This document shows positions 54,304 through 63,464 of a stretch of 64,000 nucleotides of DNA, in pieces. Source of the stretch: Saccharopolyspora galaxeae. Lineage in GTDB: Bacteria; Actinomycetota; Actinomycetes; Mycobacteriales; Pseudonocardiaceae. Within the stretch, counting starts at the first letter, position 1. Every line of letters begins with the position of its first letter. The translations under genes were made by a program, and so were the position numbers. Below the pieces are notes generated by a model. That model made no database searches, had not been told where the DNA came from, and worked only from the letters and a program-made list of their open reading frames with translations. The stretch is from positions 372,001 through 436,000 of the forward strand of contig NZ_JADDUE010000001.1 in NCBI RefSeq assembly GCF_016526145.1. Direction: 5' to 3'.

Positions 54304-54558
54304 CTAAGACCGGTCACGGGAACGGCGAGTCCGCAGTCTGCCTGCGCGTCCCACCCTGCGTAGCTGGAACAGCTCCAGCGCACGTCCAATTCCCTGCCGG
54401 AACAGCGCCCGCACCTCGTCCGGCCGGGCGTTCTCCAGCAGCTCTTCGACCTCGTTCTCCTGCACCGCGACGTGCCGCAGTCTCGCCTCCACGCGCTCCA
54501 TGAACAGCGTGAAGAACATGATCACTAGCGGTACGACGACAACGAACCAGGCAGTCAT
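54304..54558 (-). CDS. Small single-helix membrane protein (Rv3675-position)
   Basis: 84 residues: a membrane helix [20 protein letters not shown], then a charged cytoplasmic part ([22 protein letters not shown]) and a basic tail. ATG at 54558 has GGAG five bases upstream. A small membrane protein gene also sits between crp and nth in mycobacteria. Function unknown. Confidence 0.75.
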   Translation of the reverse strand: MTAWFVVVVPLVIMFFTLFMERVEARLRHVAVQENEVEELLENARPDEVRALFRQGIGRALELFQLRRVGRAGRLRTRRSRDRS

Positions 54559-54664
54559 GATGCTCCGAATCCTCGCTCATGCCTTCGAGCCAGGTGCAAC
54601 CGGGGGTGGGTCACCGCCGCTCGGGGCCGGACCGGGGTGTCGACCGGGTCCGTACCCTGGTGGG

Positions 54665-55597
54665 GTGCCGGAGCCAGCTCAAGACCGCTCGAACGCGTCG
54701 GCCACCGCAGCGCGGGGCCGGGGTCGATCTTCCTCAGCGCAGCCGACCGGGTCCGGTGCCACTTCGCCGAATGGCCGGGACGGCACCCGCAAGGCACCGG
54801 CCCGGCGCAGGTCACGGGCCGCGGAGACGCGGACCGGCCTGGTCCGGCGCGCCCGCAGGATGCTGCGCGCGCTGGCCGAGGCCTATCCGGAGGCGCACTG
54901 CGAGCTGGACTTCGAGACGCCGCTGGAACTGGCGGTGGCGACCGTGCTGTCCGCCCAGTGCACCGACAAGCGGGTCAACGAGGTCACGCCCGCGCTGTTC
55001 GCGCGCTACCGCACGGCCGCCGACTACGCGGGAGCCGAGCGCGCCGAGCTGGAGGAGATGATCCGCTCCACCGGCTTCTACCGGAACAAGGCGAATTCGC
55101 TGATGGGCATGGGCGCCGCGCTCGTCGAGCGGCACGACGGGCAGCTGCCCGCGCGGCTGGAGGACCTGGTCAAGCTGCCGGGCATCGGCCGCAAGACCGC
55201 CAACGTCATCCTCGGCAACGCCTTCGACGTCCCCGGCATCACGGTGGACACGCACTTCGGCCGGCTGGTGCGGCGCTGGCAGTGGACCGCGGAGGAGGAC
55301 CCGGTCAAGGTCGAGCACGCGGTCGGCGAGCTCATTCCGCGCAAGGAATGGACGATGCTCTCGCACTACGTGATCTTCCACGGCCGCCGCGTGTGCCACT
55401 CGCGGAAACCGGCGTGCGGGGCGTGCCTGCTGGCCAAGGACTGCCCGGCGTTCGGCGCGGGACCGGAGGAACCGCAGGCAGCGGCGAAGCTGGTGCGCGG
55501 CCCGGAGGCGCCGCGGCTGCTGGAACTGGCCGGGGTGGCCGGGGAGCTGGGCGCGGCGACGATCGAGCGCGCCGCGGCCGAGGAGCCGGACAGGTGA
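54665..55597 (+). CDS. nth: Endonuclease III (base-excision repair)
   Basis: 310 residues from GTG at 54665, with a TACCCT box just upstream that may give a near-leaderless mRNA. The first ~60 residues are a disordered Arg/Ser/Ala-rich extension. The catalytic domain has [18 protein letters not shown], the helix-hairpin-helix [17 protein letters not shown] with the catalytic lysine, and [12 protein letters not shown] with the catalytic aspartate. The iron-sulfur loop is C-x6-C-x2-C-x5-C ([18 protein letters not shown]). It removes oxidised pyrimidines. Overlaps the next gene (GTGA). Confidence 0.96.
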   Translation: MPEPAQDRSNASATAARGRGRSSSAQPTGSGATSPNGRDGTRKAPARRRSRAAETRTGLVRRARRMLRALAEAYPEAHCELDFETPLELAVATVLSAQCTDKRVNEVTPALFARYRTAADYAGAERAELEEMIRSTGFYRNKANSLMGMGAALVERHDGQLPARLEDLVKLPGIGRKTANVILGNAFDVPGITVDTHFGRLVRRWQWTAEEDPVKVEHAVGELIPRKEWTMLSHYVIFHGRRVCHSRKPACGACLLAKDCPAFGAGPEEPQAAAKLVRGPEAPRLLELAGVAGELGAATIERAAAEEPDR

Positions 55598-56253
55598 GCC
55601 GCTGGCGGCAGCTGCGCGAGTTCCGCACCGAGATCCAGTGGACGATCGTGGTGCTCGTGCTGGCCGGGCTCGCCGTGGTCGCGCTGTTGCCGGGCGCCCA
55701 GCTCGCCGGCCGGGACTCCGGTGGAACCGTGAGCCCGCAGCCGGCTCCGGGCGCCCCGGCCCCGCCCCCGGTCGATCCGGCGCTGCGCACCGGCATGCAG
55801 CCGTGCCCGCAGCCGCGACCGGGCGGTCCGGCGCAGCTCGCGGGCATCACCGGGACGTGCATGGCCGACGGGGCTCCGATCGATGTCGGCGCGGCGGTCG
55901 CGGGCAGGCCGGTGCTGATCAACGTGTGGGCGACGTGGTGCGGTCCGTGCCGCACCGAGCTGCCCGCGCTGCAGGAGTATTCGCAGCGGCCCGGTTCGGT
56001 GCCGGTGCTCGGCGTGCAGGTGCTCAGCGACGAGGCAGGCGGGTTGCAGCTGCTGCGGGACCTCGGGGTCCGGTTCCCCGCCGTGCACGACGCCGGCGGC
56101 GGGCTCCGCTCGGCGCTGCGGGTGCCGAACGTGCTGCCCGCCAGCTTCGTGCTCACCGCTTCCGGCGAAGTGCGCCGCGTCGATCCGGGGGTGTTCGGCT
56201 CGGCCGACGAGGTCCGAGCCGCGGTCAGCCGCACCTTGGGAGGGCAGTCGTGA
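55594..56253 (+). CDS. Membrane-anchored TlpA-like thioredoxin (Rv3673c-type)
   Basis: 219 residues. An N-terminal helix ([19 protein letters not shown]) anchors it. A Pro-rich spacer follows, and the extracytoplasmic thioredoxin domain has the WCGPC active site in [18 protein letters not shown], with the cis-proline region NVLPASFVL. It probably reduces or forms disulfides outside the cytoplasm. Two extra cysteines lie in the spacer (MQPCPQP, GTCMADG). Overlaps nth upstream and the NUDIX gene downstream, so it is a coupled operon. Confidence 0.93.
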   Translation: MSRWRQLREFRTEIQWTIVVLVLAGLAVVALLPGAQLAGRDSGGTVSPQPAPGAPAPPPVDPALRTGMQPCPQPRPGGPAQLAGITGTCMADGAPIDVGAAVAGRPVLINVWATWCGPCRTELPALQEYSQRPGSVPVLGVQVLSDEAGGLQLLRDLGVRFPAVHDAGGGLRSALRVPNVLPASFVLTASGEVRRVDPGVFGSADEVRAAVSRTLGGQS

Positions 56254-56945
56254 CGGAGCAGGTCGCCCTCGACGGCGCGCCGGATTGGCTGCGCCCGCTG
56301 GTCCGGCGCACCGCCGAAGTCGACCAGGGCCATTTCGGCTGGCCGCACGGGCGCCCGCCGCGCAGCGCCCGCCCGGCGGCGGTGCTGATCCTGTTCGGCG
56401 AGCAGGCGGGCACCGGCCCGGACGTGCTGCTGATCCGCCGCGCCGACGGGTTGAACTCGCACCCGGGGCAGGTCGCCTTCCCCGGAGGTTCGATCGATCC
56501 GGACGACGACGGCCCGACCGGTGCGGCACTGCGGGAAGCGCAGGAAGAAGTGGGCGTGCTCCCGGGGGGTGTGCGGACGCTGGGCACGCTGCCGGAGCTG
56601 CACGTCGCGCACAGCGGTTTCCGGGTGACGCCGGTGCTGGCGCACTGGCGCGAACCGTCGCCGGTGGCCCCGGTCGACCCGGGCGAGACCCGGGCGGTGG
56701 CGCGGGTGCCGATCTCGTGGCTGGTCGACCCGGCGAACCGGATCAACGTGCGGTTGAGCAGCCGCCACCCGAGCCCGGCCTTCCTGGTGCCCGGGATGCT
56801 GGTGTGGGGCTTCACCGGTGCGCTGCTGTCCGGCGTGCTGGACTTGGCCGGCTGGTCGCGCCGGTGGAACGGCGACGACGTGCTGGGCCTGGACGAGGCG
56901 TGGCGGGCCGCTGAGGAGGCCGATGACGCCGGGTTCGGTTCGTGA
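56250..56945 (+). CDS. NUDIX hydrolase, CoA-diphosphatase type (Rv3672c-type)
   Basis: 231 residues. The CoA-type signature is present: LNSHPGQVAFPGGSIDPDDD (UPF0035-like) leading to the Nudix box GAALREAQEEVGVLPGG. Likely hydrolyses CoA or related diphosphates to 4'-phosphopantetheine. GTG at 56250 overlaps the thioredoxin stop (GTGA). The marP gene follows after 78 bases. Confidence 0.93.
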   Translation: MTEQVALDGAPDWLRPLVRRTAEVDQGHFGWPHGRPPRSARPAAVLILFGEQAGTGPDVLLIRRADGLNSHPGQVAFPGGSIDPDDDGPTGAALREAQEEVGVLPGGVRTLGTLPELHVAHSGFRVTPVLAHWREPSPVAPVDPGETRAVARVPISWLVDPANRINVRLSSRHPSPAFLVPGMLVWGFTGALLSGVLDLAGWSRRWNGDDVLGLDEAWRAAEEADDAGFGS

Positions 56946-57023
56946 CGGCTTGCTGATGCCGGTTCCGGTCGGGTTGAGTGATCGCTCGGATCGCCGCGGG
57001 CGGCGGCCGTCGAAGGGAGCTCG

Positions 57024-58211
57024 GTGAACTGGGTCGATCTGCTGGTGGTGGCGCTGGCGTTGCTGGCCGCCGTGTCCGGCGCGCGCAACGGCCTGGTCAC
57101 GGCCCTGTTCTCGTTCCTCGGCGTGTTCGTCGGGGCGATCGTGGGGTTGCGGGTGGCGCCGCTGCTGCTGGAGCGGCTGGACAGCCAACCGGCCCGGGTC
57201 GGGTTCGGCGTGGGCATCGTGGTGCTGCTGGTGGCCTTCGGCGAGACGTTCGGCATGTGGGCCGGGCGGGAGCTGCGCGACCGGATCACCTCGGCGAAGC
57301 TGACCGGCGTGGACAACGTGCTCGGCGCGGTGCTGCAGTGCGCGGCCGTGTTCGTGGTGGCGTGGCTGGTGGCGCTGCCGTTCACGTCCGCTTCGGCGAT
57401 GCCGGGGCTGGCTTCGTCGATCACCCGGTCCTCGGTGCTGCGCACGGTGGATTCGGTGATGCCGGCGGCGGTGAAGTCGTTGCCGGACGAGCTGCGCCGG
57501 ATGCTCGGGGTCAGCGGCTTCCCGGACGCGCTGGAACCGTTCTCGCAGACCCCGGTGGCCGCGATCGATCCGCCGGACCCGGCGCTGGCCTCCAGCGACG
57601 TGGTGCGCAACGCGCAGACCAGCGTGGTGAAGGTCCGCGGCCGCGCGTCCTCGTGCGCGCGGGCGCTGGAGGGCACCGGTTTCGTGGTCGCGCCGCACCG
57701 GGTGATGACCAACGCGCACGTCGTCGCGGGCACCGACCGGGTGTCGATCGAGGTCGGCCGCGGCCAGTTCGACGCGGAAGTGGTGCTGTTCGACCCGTCC
57801 ACGGACGTTGCGGTGCTGTCGGTGCCGGACCTGGACGCGGACGCGATGCCGTTGGACCGCTCCGAGGTGCCGCCCGGCGGCAACGCGATCGCGCTCGGCT
57901 ACCCGCTGGACGGGCCGTACACGGCCGCCGCAGGCCGGGTGCGCGAGCGGATCAACCTGCGCGGCCCGGACATCTACGACGGCAACACCGTGGTCCGCGA
58001 CGTGTACACGGTGCGCGGGAAGGTGCAGAGCGGGAACTCGGGCGGTCCGCTGATCGACGCGGAGGGCGACGTCGTCGGCGTCGTGTTCGGCGCGGCCGTG
58101 GACGACCCGGACACCGGGTTCGCGCTGACCGCCGACGAGGTGTCCGACGAGGTCGCGCAAGCCTCCGCGCTGAACACCCCGGTGTCCACGGGGGAGTGCA
58201 CCGCGGGCTGA
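57024..58211 (+). CDS. marP: Periplasmic serine protease MarP, four-helix membrane anchor
   Basis: 395 residues. Four N-terminal helices are of the CvpA type (LLVVALALLAAVSGARNGL, FLGVFVGAIVGLRV and two more). The extracytoplasmic chymotrypsin-like domain has the triad His in VMTNAHVVAG, Asp in STDVAVLSV and Ser in SGNSGGPLID. Two cysteines (SSCARAL and GECTAG at the end) can form the disulfide known in MarP. Mycobacterial MarP is needed for acid resistance and activates a peptidoglycan hydrolase. GTG at 57024 with GAAGGGAG upstream. Confidence 0.95.
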   Translation: MNWVDLLVVALALLAAVSGARNGLVTALFSFLGVFVGAIVGLRVAPLLLERLDSQPARVGFGVGIVVLLVAFGETFGMWAGRELRDRITSAKLTGVDNVLGAVLQCAAVFVVAWLVALPFTSASAMPGLASSITRSSVLRTVDSVMPAAVKSLPDELRRMLGVSGFPDALEPFSQTPVAAIDPPDPALASSDVVRNAQTSVVKVRGRASSCARALEGTGFVVAPHRVMTNAHVVAGTDRVSIEVGRGQFDAEVVLFDPSTDVAVLSVPDLDADAMPLDRSEVPPGGNAIALGYPLDGPYTAAAGRVRERINLRGPDIYDGNTVVRDVYTVRGKVQSGNSGGPLIDAEGDVVGVVFGAAVDDPDTGFALTADEVSDEVAQASALNTPVSTGECTAG

Positions 58212-58224
58212 GCCCGGGCGCGAA

Positions 58225-58259
58225 AAACCGCCCGGTCCACGTGCGGGACCGGGCGGTTT
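58225..58259 (+). terminator. Terminator of nth-marP operon
   Basis: AAACCGCCCGGTCC (58225-58238) pairs exactly with GGACCGGGCGGTTT (58246-58259); the T-rich end makes a standard terminator on the plus strand. Confidence 0.85.
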
Positions 58260-58342
58260 CGTCGGCTGCGGCCGGGTTCAGTTCAGCGAGCGGAGTCACG
58301 GCTTGCGGTGCCCGCGGACCCGGACCACTTCCCGAACAGCGG

Positions 58343-58849
58343 CTAGCTTTCGATGGCTTGTTCCTCGGATTGGCCGCGTCGCTGCGCCAGCTGCTTGGTG
58401 TCCTTGAGCGTGGCGATGGTGCGCTTCGGTGCCCGGATCTTGCGCACCCGCCGGTAGCCGAGCAGCCCGAACACGCCGGCCACCAGCAGCATCAGCAGGA
58501 AGGTGATCCCGAACGACGCCCACCGCCAGATCCCGAGCGCGTGCAGCCCTTCGGCGAGCGTGAAGAACAGGAAGAACATGCTGAACGCGAGCACGGCCAG
58601 CGCGAGGATGAAGAAGACGCTGCCCTTGACGCCCTTCTTGACCTCACCGGTGATTTCGGTCTTGGCGAGTTCGATCTCGCCGCGCACCAGGGTCGACAAG
58701 TGCGTCGTCGCGTCCCGCACGAGCGTGCCGACGGACTGCTCGCCGCCCGCGCCGGTGCCCTCCTCGGACAGCGGGAGGGACGTGACGGCCGACGCCGCGG
58801 CGCTGTCGCTGCTGCCTTGCTGGTTCTTCTGGGCGTTCACGCCCGCCAT
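58343..58849 (-). CDS. Phage-holin-like (DUF1469) membrane protein (Rv3669-type)
   Basis: 168 residues. After a disordered start, the DUF1469 core SVGTLVRDATTHLSTLVRGEIELAKTEITGEVKKG leads to two helices (VFFILALAVLAFSMFFLFFTLAEGLHAL, ASFGITFLLMLLVAGVFGLLGY) and a basic tail. ATG at 58849 (MAGVNAQ) is more likely than one eight codons upstream. Function unknown; conserved near marP in actinobacteria. Confidence 0.88.
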   Translation of the reverse strand: MAGVNAQKNQQGSSDSAAASAVTSLPLSEEGTGAGGEQSVGTLVRDATTHLSTLVRGEIELAKTEITGEVKKGVKGSVFFILALAVLAFSMFFLFFTLAEGLHALGIWRWASFGITFLLMLLVAGVFGLLGYRRVRKIRAPKRTIATLKDTKQLAQRRGQSEEQAIES

Positions 58850-58961
58850 CGTGCCACGTGGCCCGACCGGCAACCGAGCGAGACTCGCTCGGTGTTACCG
58901 GCGGGTGATCTCGGCTCGTCGGTGAGCTCGATTTGCCGAGGTGATCGCTCGGCGCGACCTC

Positions 58962-60179
58962 TTAGGCGCCGTCTCGCCGCGTGCCGCGGCGGCGCAGCAG
59001 CATCGCCGATGCGGCGAGGGAGGCGAGGGCGGAGGCGAGCAGCACGGCGGCCTTGGCGCGTTCGGCGGCGTCACCGGCCAGCGAGAGTTCGGCGATCAGC
59101 AGGCTCACCGTGAAGCCGACCCCGCCGAGCATCGCCAGCGCCGCCATGTCCCGCCAGGTCACGCCGGTCGGGGAGGCGGCAAGGCCCAGTTTCACCGCGG
59201 CGAACGAGGTGCCGAGGATGCCGATGAACTTCCCGACGAACAGTCCGGCCATCACCGCGACCGCGACCCGGTCCTGGAACATCTCGCCGAGCGCTGCGGC
59301 GTCCACCGGAACCCCGGCGGCGAAGAACGCGAACACCGGCACCACCAGCCCGGCCGACCAGGGCTGCAGCCGGTGCTCCAGCCGCATCGACGGCGAGGCG
59401 TCCTCGTCCGGGTCGCGCTTGACGCGGGTCAGCAGGCCGAGCGCGACACCGGCGATCGTGGCGTGGATGCCGCTGCTGTGCACCGCGATCCACGTGGCCA
59501 GCGCCAGCGGGACGTAGAGGTAGGCGGTACTGATCCGCTTGTGCTGGGCGAACCAGTAGGCCGCGCACAGCACGACGGCCGCCAGCAGCGCCAGCAGGTT
59601 CAATCCCTGCGTGAACAGCACCGCGATCACGACGATCGCCCCGAGGTCGTCCACCACGGCGAGGCTGAGCAGGAACACCCGCGCGGCCGTCGGCATCCCC
59701 GACCCGGTCAGCGACAGCACCCCGAGCGCGAACGCGATGTCGGTGGCCACCGGGATCGCCCACGCCTGTCCGGCGCCGGGGGCGCCGTGCCCGATCGCGA
59801 AGGCGAGCACCGCGGGCACGATCATGCCGCCCAGCGCGGCCAGCACCGGCAGCAGCGCCCGCTTGCGGTCGGCGAGTTCGCCGACGACCAGTTCGCGTTT
59901 GAGCTCCAGGCCCGCGACGAAGAAGAAGATCGCCAGCAGGCCGTCCTTGGCCCACTCGCCGATGCTCAGGTCCAGGTGCAGCGCCTGCGGCCCGAGCTGG
60001 AAGTCGCGCACCGCCTGGTAGAGCCCGCCGGCAGGCGAGTTCGCCGCGATCAGCGCGATGGCGGTCGCCGCCAGCAGCACCATGCCGCCGACCGTCTCGG
60101 TCCGCAGGTACTCCCCGAAGTCGAACGCCCTGGCCCGGACGCGTCCGCGGGGCGACTGGTCGTTGTCGGGTTCGGTCAT
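58962..60179 (-). CDS. nhaA: Na+/H+ antiporter NhaA
   Basis: 405 residues with about twelve helices. The paired transport aspartates lie in LAVVDDLGAIVVIA, and other NhaA motifs are FFFVAGLELKRELVVGEL, PVATDIAFALGVL and GGVGFTVSLLIAEL. It exports sodium in exchange for protons and helps pH and salt balance. ATG at 60179 has CAGGAGG upstream. It lies between the DUF1469 gene and acs, all on the minus strand, with a terminator after acs making it a separate transcript. Confidence 0.95.
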   Translation of the reverse strand: MTEPDNDQSPRGRVRARAFDFGEYLRTETVGGMVLLAATAIALIAANSPAGGLYQAVRDFQLGPQALHLDLSIGEWAKDGLLAIFFFVAGLELKRELVVGELADRKRALLPVLAALGGMIVPAVLAFAIGHGAPGAGQAWAIPVATDIAFALGVLSLTGSGMPTAARVFLLSLAVVDDLGAIVVIAVLFTQGLNLLALLAAVVLCAAYWFAQHKRISTAYLYVPLALATWIAVHSSGIHATIAGVALGLLTRVKRDPDEDASPSMRLEHRLQPWSAGLVVPVFAFFAAGVPVDAAALGEMFQDRVAVAVMAGLFVGKFIGILGTSFAAVKLGLAASPTGVTWRDMAALAMLGGVGFTVSLLIAELSLAGDAAERAKAAVLLASALASLAASAMLLRRRGTRRDGA

Positions 60180-60284
60180 CGGCCGGGCCTCCTGGACGTA
60201 CGCGGTCACACCACGCCGACCAGACTTCCCGGCACACCCTGGCAAGACCCTAACAGCAGCACTTCAGCTCGCGGCCGACCGCAG

Positions 60285-60320
60285 AGTGCAGGCCCCCTCG
60301 GTCGCGAAGGGGCCTGCACT
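60285..60320 (-). terminator. Terminator of acs
   Basis: AGTGCAGGCCCC (60285-60296) pairs exactly with GGGGCCTGCACT (60309-60320), 13 bases after the acs stop. Confidence 0.8.
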
Positions 60321-60332
60321 CGGGTCAGCGGA

Positions 60333-62315
60333 TCACTCCTCCGCGGACTTGCTGATGCCCTTCGAGATCTGGTCCATCACCGAGGAGTCGGCCAGCGTGG
60401 ACACGTCGCCGACCTCCCGGTTCTCCGCGACGTCCCGCAGCAGCCTGCGCATGATCTTGCCGGAGCGGGTCTTCGGCAGCTCCTGCACGACCATGATCTG
60501 CCGGGGCTTGGCGATCGGCCCGATCTCGCGGGTGACGTGGTCGCGCAGCGCCTGCATCGCGGCCTCGCCACCGGCTTCGTCCGCGGCGTTGCCGCGCAGG
60601 ATCACGAACGCGACGATGCCCTCGCCGGTCGTGGCGTCCTTGGCGCCGACCACCGCGGCCTCGGCCACCGTCGGGTGCGACACCAGCGCGGACTCCACCT
60701 CGGTCGTGGAGATGCGGTGCCCGGAGACGTTCATGACGTCGTCCACCCGGCCCAGCAGCCAGAGGTCGCCGTCCTCGTCGTACTTCGCCCCGTCACCCGC
60801 GAAGTAGTAGCCGAGGTCGGCGAACTTCGACCAGTAGGTGTCCTTGAACCGCTGGTCATCGCCCCAGATGCCGCGCAGCATCGACGGCCACGGCTGGTCC
60901 AGCACCAGCAGCCCACCGCCGCCGGGGCCGACGTCCGCGCCGGACTCGTCGACCACCTTCGCCGAGATGCCGGGCAGCGGTACCTGCGCCGAACCGGGCT
61001 TGGTGGCGGTCACCCCGGGCAGCGGCGAGATCATGATCGCGCCGGTCTCGGTCTGCCACCAGGTGTCCACGATCGGCGCGGTGCCGCCGCCGATGTGCTC
61101 GCGGTACCACATCCACGCCTCCGGGTTGATCGGCTCGCCGACCGAGCCCAGCACCCGCAGCGTCGAGAGGTCGTACTTGGCGGGGAACTCCGAGCCCCAC
61201 TTCATGAAGGTGCGGATCGTGGTCGGCGCCGTGTAGTACAGCGAAACGCCGTACTTCTGCACGATCTCCCAGTGCCTGCCCTCGTGCGGCGTGTTCGGGG
61301 TGCCCTCGTAGATCACCTGCGAAGCGCCGTTGGCCAGCGGGCCGTACACGATGTAGGTGTGCCCGGTGACCCAGCCGATGTCGGCGGTGCACCAGTACAC
61401 GTCCGACTCCGGCTTCAGGTCGAACACGTTGCGGTGCGTGTAGGCGGCCTGCGTGAGGTAGCCGCCGGAGGTGTGCAGGATGCCCTTCGGGTTCCCGGTG
61501 GTGCCCGAGGTGTAGAGGATGAACAGCGGGTGCTCGGAGTCGAACGCCTGCGGGCTGTGGTTGTCGGACTGCCGGGGGACCACGTCGTGCCACCACTTGT
61601 CCCGGCTGTCGTCCCACTGCACCTCGGACTCAGTGCGCTGGACCACGAGCACGTGCTCGATGCTCGGCGTGCCCTCCACGGCCTCGTCCACGTTGGCCTT
61701 CAGCGGGGCGGCCTTGCCGCGGCGGTACTGGCCGTCGCAGGTGATGACGACCTTCGCCTGCGCGTCGTTGATCCGGGAGCGCAGCGCCTCGGCGGAGAAG
61801 CCGCCGAACACGACGCTGTGCAGGGCGCCGAGCCGCGCGCAGGCCAGCATCGAGAACACGGCCTCGGGCAGCATCGGCAGGTAGATCGCGACCCGGTCAC
61901 CGGTGCCGACGCCGAGCTCGGACAGCGCGTTTGCGGTGCGGGAGACCTCGCGCTGCAGCTCCGCGTAGGTGATCCGGCGGCTGTCGCCGGGTTCACCTTC
62001 CCAATGGATCGCGACCCGGTCGCCGTTGCCCTCGTCGACGTGCCGGTCCACGCAGTTGTAGGCGACGTTGAGCTTGCCGCCGACGAACCACTTCGCGAAC
62101 GGTGCGTCGGACCAATCCAGCACCTGCGACCACTCGGTGTCCCAGTGCAGGTGCTCGGCCTGTTTCGCCCAGAAGCCTTCGCGGTCGGCCGCGGCCTGGT
62201 CGTACATCTCCGACGTGGCGTTGGCCGCGGCGGCGAACTCCTGCGGCGGGGGGAAGGTCCTGCTCTCGGTGAGCAGGTTGTCCAGGGTGTTGCTTTGCCC
62301 GTCGGGCTGACTCAT
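60333..62315 (-). CDS. acs: Acetyl-CoA synthetase (AMP-forming)
   Basis: 660 residues, full length for Acs. Motifs are the P-loop LYTSGTTGNPKGILHTSGGY, DTWWQTETGAIMISP for acetate/AMP, and the C-terminal lysine in LPKTRSGKIMRRLLRDVA that catalyses adenylation and is the usual acetylation-control site. It activates acetate to acetyl-CoA. ATG at 62315 with GGAGG ten bases upstream. In mycobacteria the orthologue (Rv3667) is Crp- and acetylation-controlled. A weak Crp-like half-site is upstream. Confidence 0.97.
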   Translation of the reverse strand: MSQPDGQSNTLDNLLTESRTFPPPQEFAAAANATSEMYDQAAADREGFWAKQAEHLHWDTEWSQVLDWSDAPFAKWFVGGKLNVAYNCVDRHVDEGNGDRVAIHWEGEPGDSRRITYAELQREVSRTANALSELGVGTGDRVAIYLPMLPEAVFSMLACARLGALHSVVFGGFSAEALRSRINDAQAKVVITCDGQYRRGKAAPLKANVDEAVEGTPSIEHVLVVQRTESEVQWDDSRDKWWHDVVPRQSDNHSPQAFDSEHPLFILYTSGTTGNPKGILHTSGGYLTQAAYTHRNVFDLKPESDVYWCTADIGWVTGHTYIVYGPLANGASQVIYEGTPNTPHEGRHWEIVQKYGVSLYYTAPTTIRTFMKWGSEFPAKYDLSTLRVLGSVGEPINPEAWMWYREHIGGGTAPIVDTWWQTETGAIMISPLPGVTATKPGSAQVPLPGISAKVVDESGADVGPGGGGLLVLDQPWPSMLRGIWGDDQRFKDTYWSKFADLGYYFAGDGAKYDEDGDLWLLGRVDDVMNVSGHRISTTEVESALVSHPTVAEAAVVGAKDATTGEGIVAFVILRGNAADEAGGEAAMQALRDHVTREIGPIAKPRQIMVVQELPKTRSGKIMRRLLRDVAENREVGDVSTLADSSVMDQISKGISKSAEE

Positions 62316-62810
62316 CGCGGGGAACCTCCCAGCTCAAGGGGCGCCTTTCGTGTCGGGTAGACCGTAGTGCGATCCGGCTCACGCCGACAGGGGTTCGCGG
62401 GCGGGTCCGGCCGATCTGGTGGCGGACGCGATGAGATCAGCAGCTTACCGTCCGTGCATCGCAGTGCGCTGTGACGAAAGTTGCATCCACTTGTCCGTTG
62501 CGTTCCGGGTGCGATGGGCCTATCGAGACCGGATCGTGCAGGAAACCGGAAGGCACCAGCCGGGAGGGTGCCTTCCGGTATCGGTTCGCCTGCCGACGGT
62601 TTCCGGTCCACGGCGACTCGCTCGCCCGTTCGCCGCGCGTCAGCGGCGCGGACCCGTCCCGCGCGCATCCCGCTGCTGTTGGTCGCGGGCAATTCCCGGA
62701 AACACCGCGGGCGGGTTCGGAATCGGCCGCGCGCGGTGAACGTGTTCCCGCTGCCGGGGTGTCCCGGGGCGGGGTTCTCGGAACCCGTCCGGACGGATCG
62801 GGGCTGCGGG
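62316..62810. promoter_or_regulatory. acs upstream region with Crp-like half-site and a terminator
   Basis: About 495 bases without a gene. TGTGACGAAAGTTGCA (62470-62485) has a good TGTGA half and a poor second half (TTGCA for TCACA), about 155 bases before acs. ACCGGAAGGCACC (62545-62557) pairs exactly with GGTGCCTTCCGGT (62567-62579), a terminator for the minus-strand lipoprotein transcript. The stretch 62580-62810 shows nothing. Confidence 0.45.
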
Positions 62811-63248
62811 TCAGCCCGCCTGCGTCGTGGCGATGATCGAGATGTTCTGGTCGTCGAAGCAGTCGACGGCCTGGGCGCCGGTTTCCTGCACGGTGCTCAG
62901 GTGGCAGTCGAAGCCCTGGTAGACGTCCTTGGCGTACTTGTCGGCGCCCACCAACTCCGCCGGGTCGGTGTTGAAGTAGGCGTTGATGGTGTTCATGGAT
63001 TCCTCGGCGCCCGCGAATCCCTCGTCGCTCTGGCGGGCGTAGACCTCCCAGAAGCCGCCGTCGGGGCCTTGGGTCCCGCCCTGGTCGATGTCGTTCTTCG
63101 TCGGTCCGGGGATCTGGTTCGCTTCGCCCTGGTGCGAGCCGGACGCCGAAGCAGCCATGCTCGTACTTCCGGAGTCCACCATTCCGGTGCAGGCGGACAG
63201 GGAAATGCCGGCGGCGAGAATGGAACCGGCGATGGCGAGGCCGCGCAT
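62811..63248 (-). CDS. Small secreted lipoprotein, unknown function
   Basis: 145 residues. Signal peptide MRGLAIAGSILAAGISLSAC with lipobox LSAC, so the cysteine at residue 20 is lipidated. After a Ser/Ala linker the mature part has one folded segment (GGFWEVYARQSDEGFAGAEESM, DKYAKDVYQGFDCHLSTVQ) and two further cysteines (FDCHL and VDCFDD) that may pair. ATG at 63248 has AAGGAG seven bases upstream. No family recognised. Confidence 0.8.
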   Translation of the reverse strand: MRGLAIAGSILAAGISLSACTGMVDSGSTSMAASASGSHQGEANQIPGPTKNDIDQGGTQGPDGGFWEVYARQSDEGFAGAEESMNTINAYFNTDPAELVGADKYAKDVYQGFDCHLSTVQETGAQAVDCFDDQNISIIATTQAG

Positions 63249-63464
63249 TGTTGTCTCCTTGGATGGGATGCGCATTTCGTTTTCCGTCCGGTGGACGCCC
63301 GGCTGCGTCGGAGGTTCATCGTCGGGCCCAAATTCGTTGCCGCGGATTTGCTGCTGAGGGATTTCCCGCACGCGCCGTTTTCGATCCCGAGCGGTGCTTG
63401 TGGTGCCCTTGCCCGGTCCGGGTTGTGCGCTCCGGCCGCGGCCGACCGGGTAGCGTCCGGCGGC

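Noticed and set aside
58941-62360. 1139-residue plus-strand frame
   Set aside because: Antisense to nhaA and acs; no motifs.
62312-62692. 126-residue minus-strand frame upstream of acs
   Set aside because: Runs through a terminator hairpin and the acs upstream region; Pro/Arg-rich without motifs.
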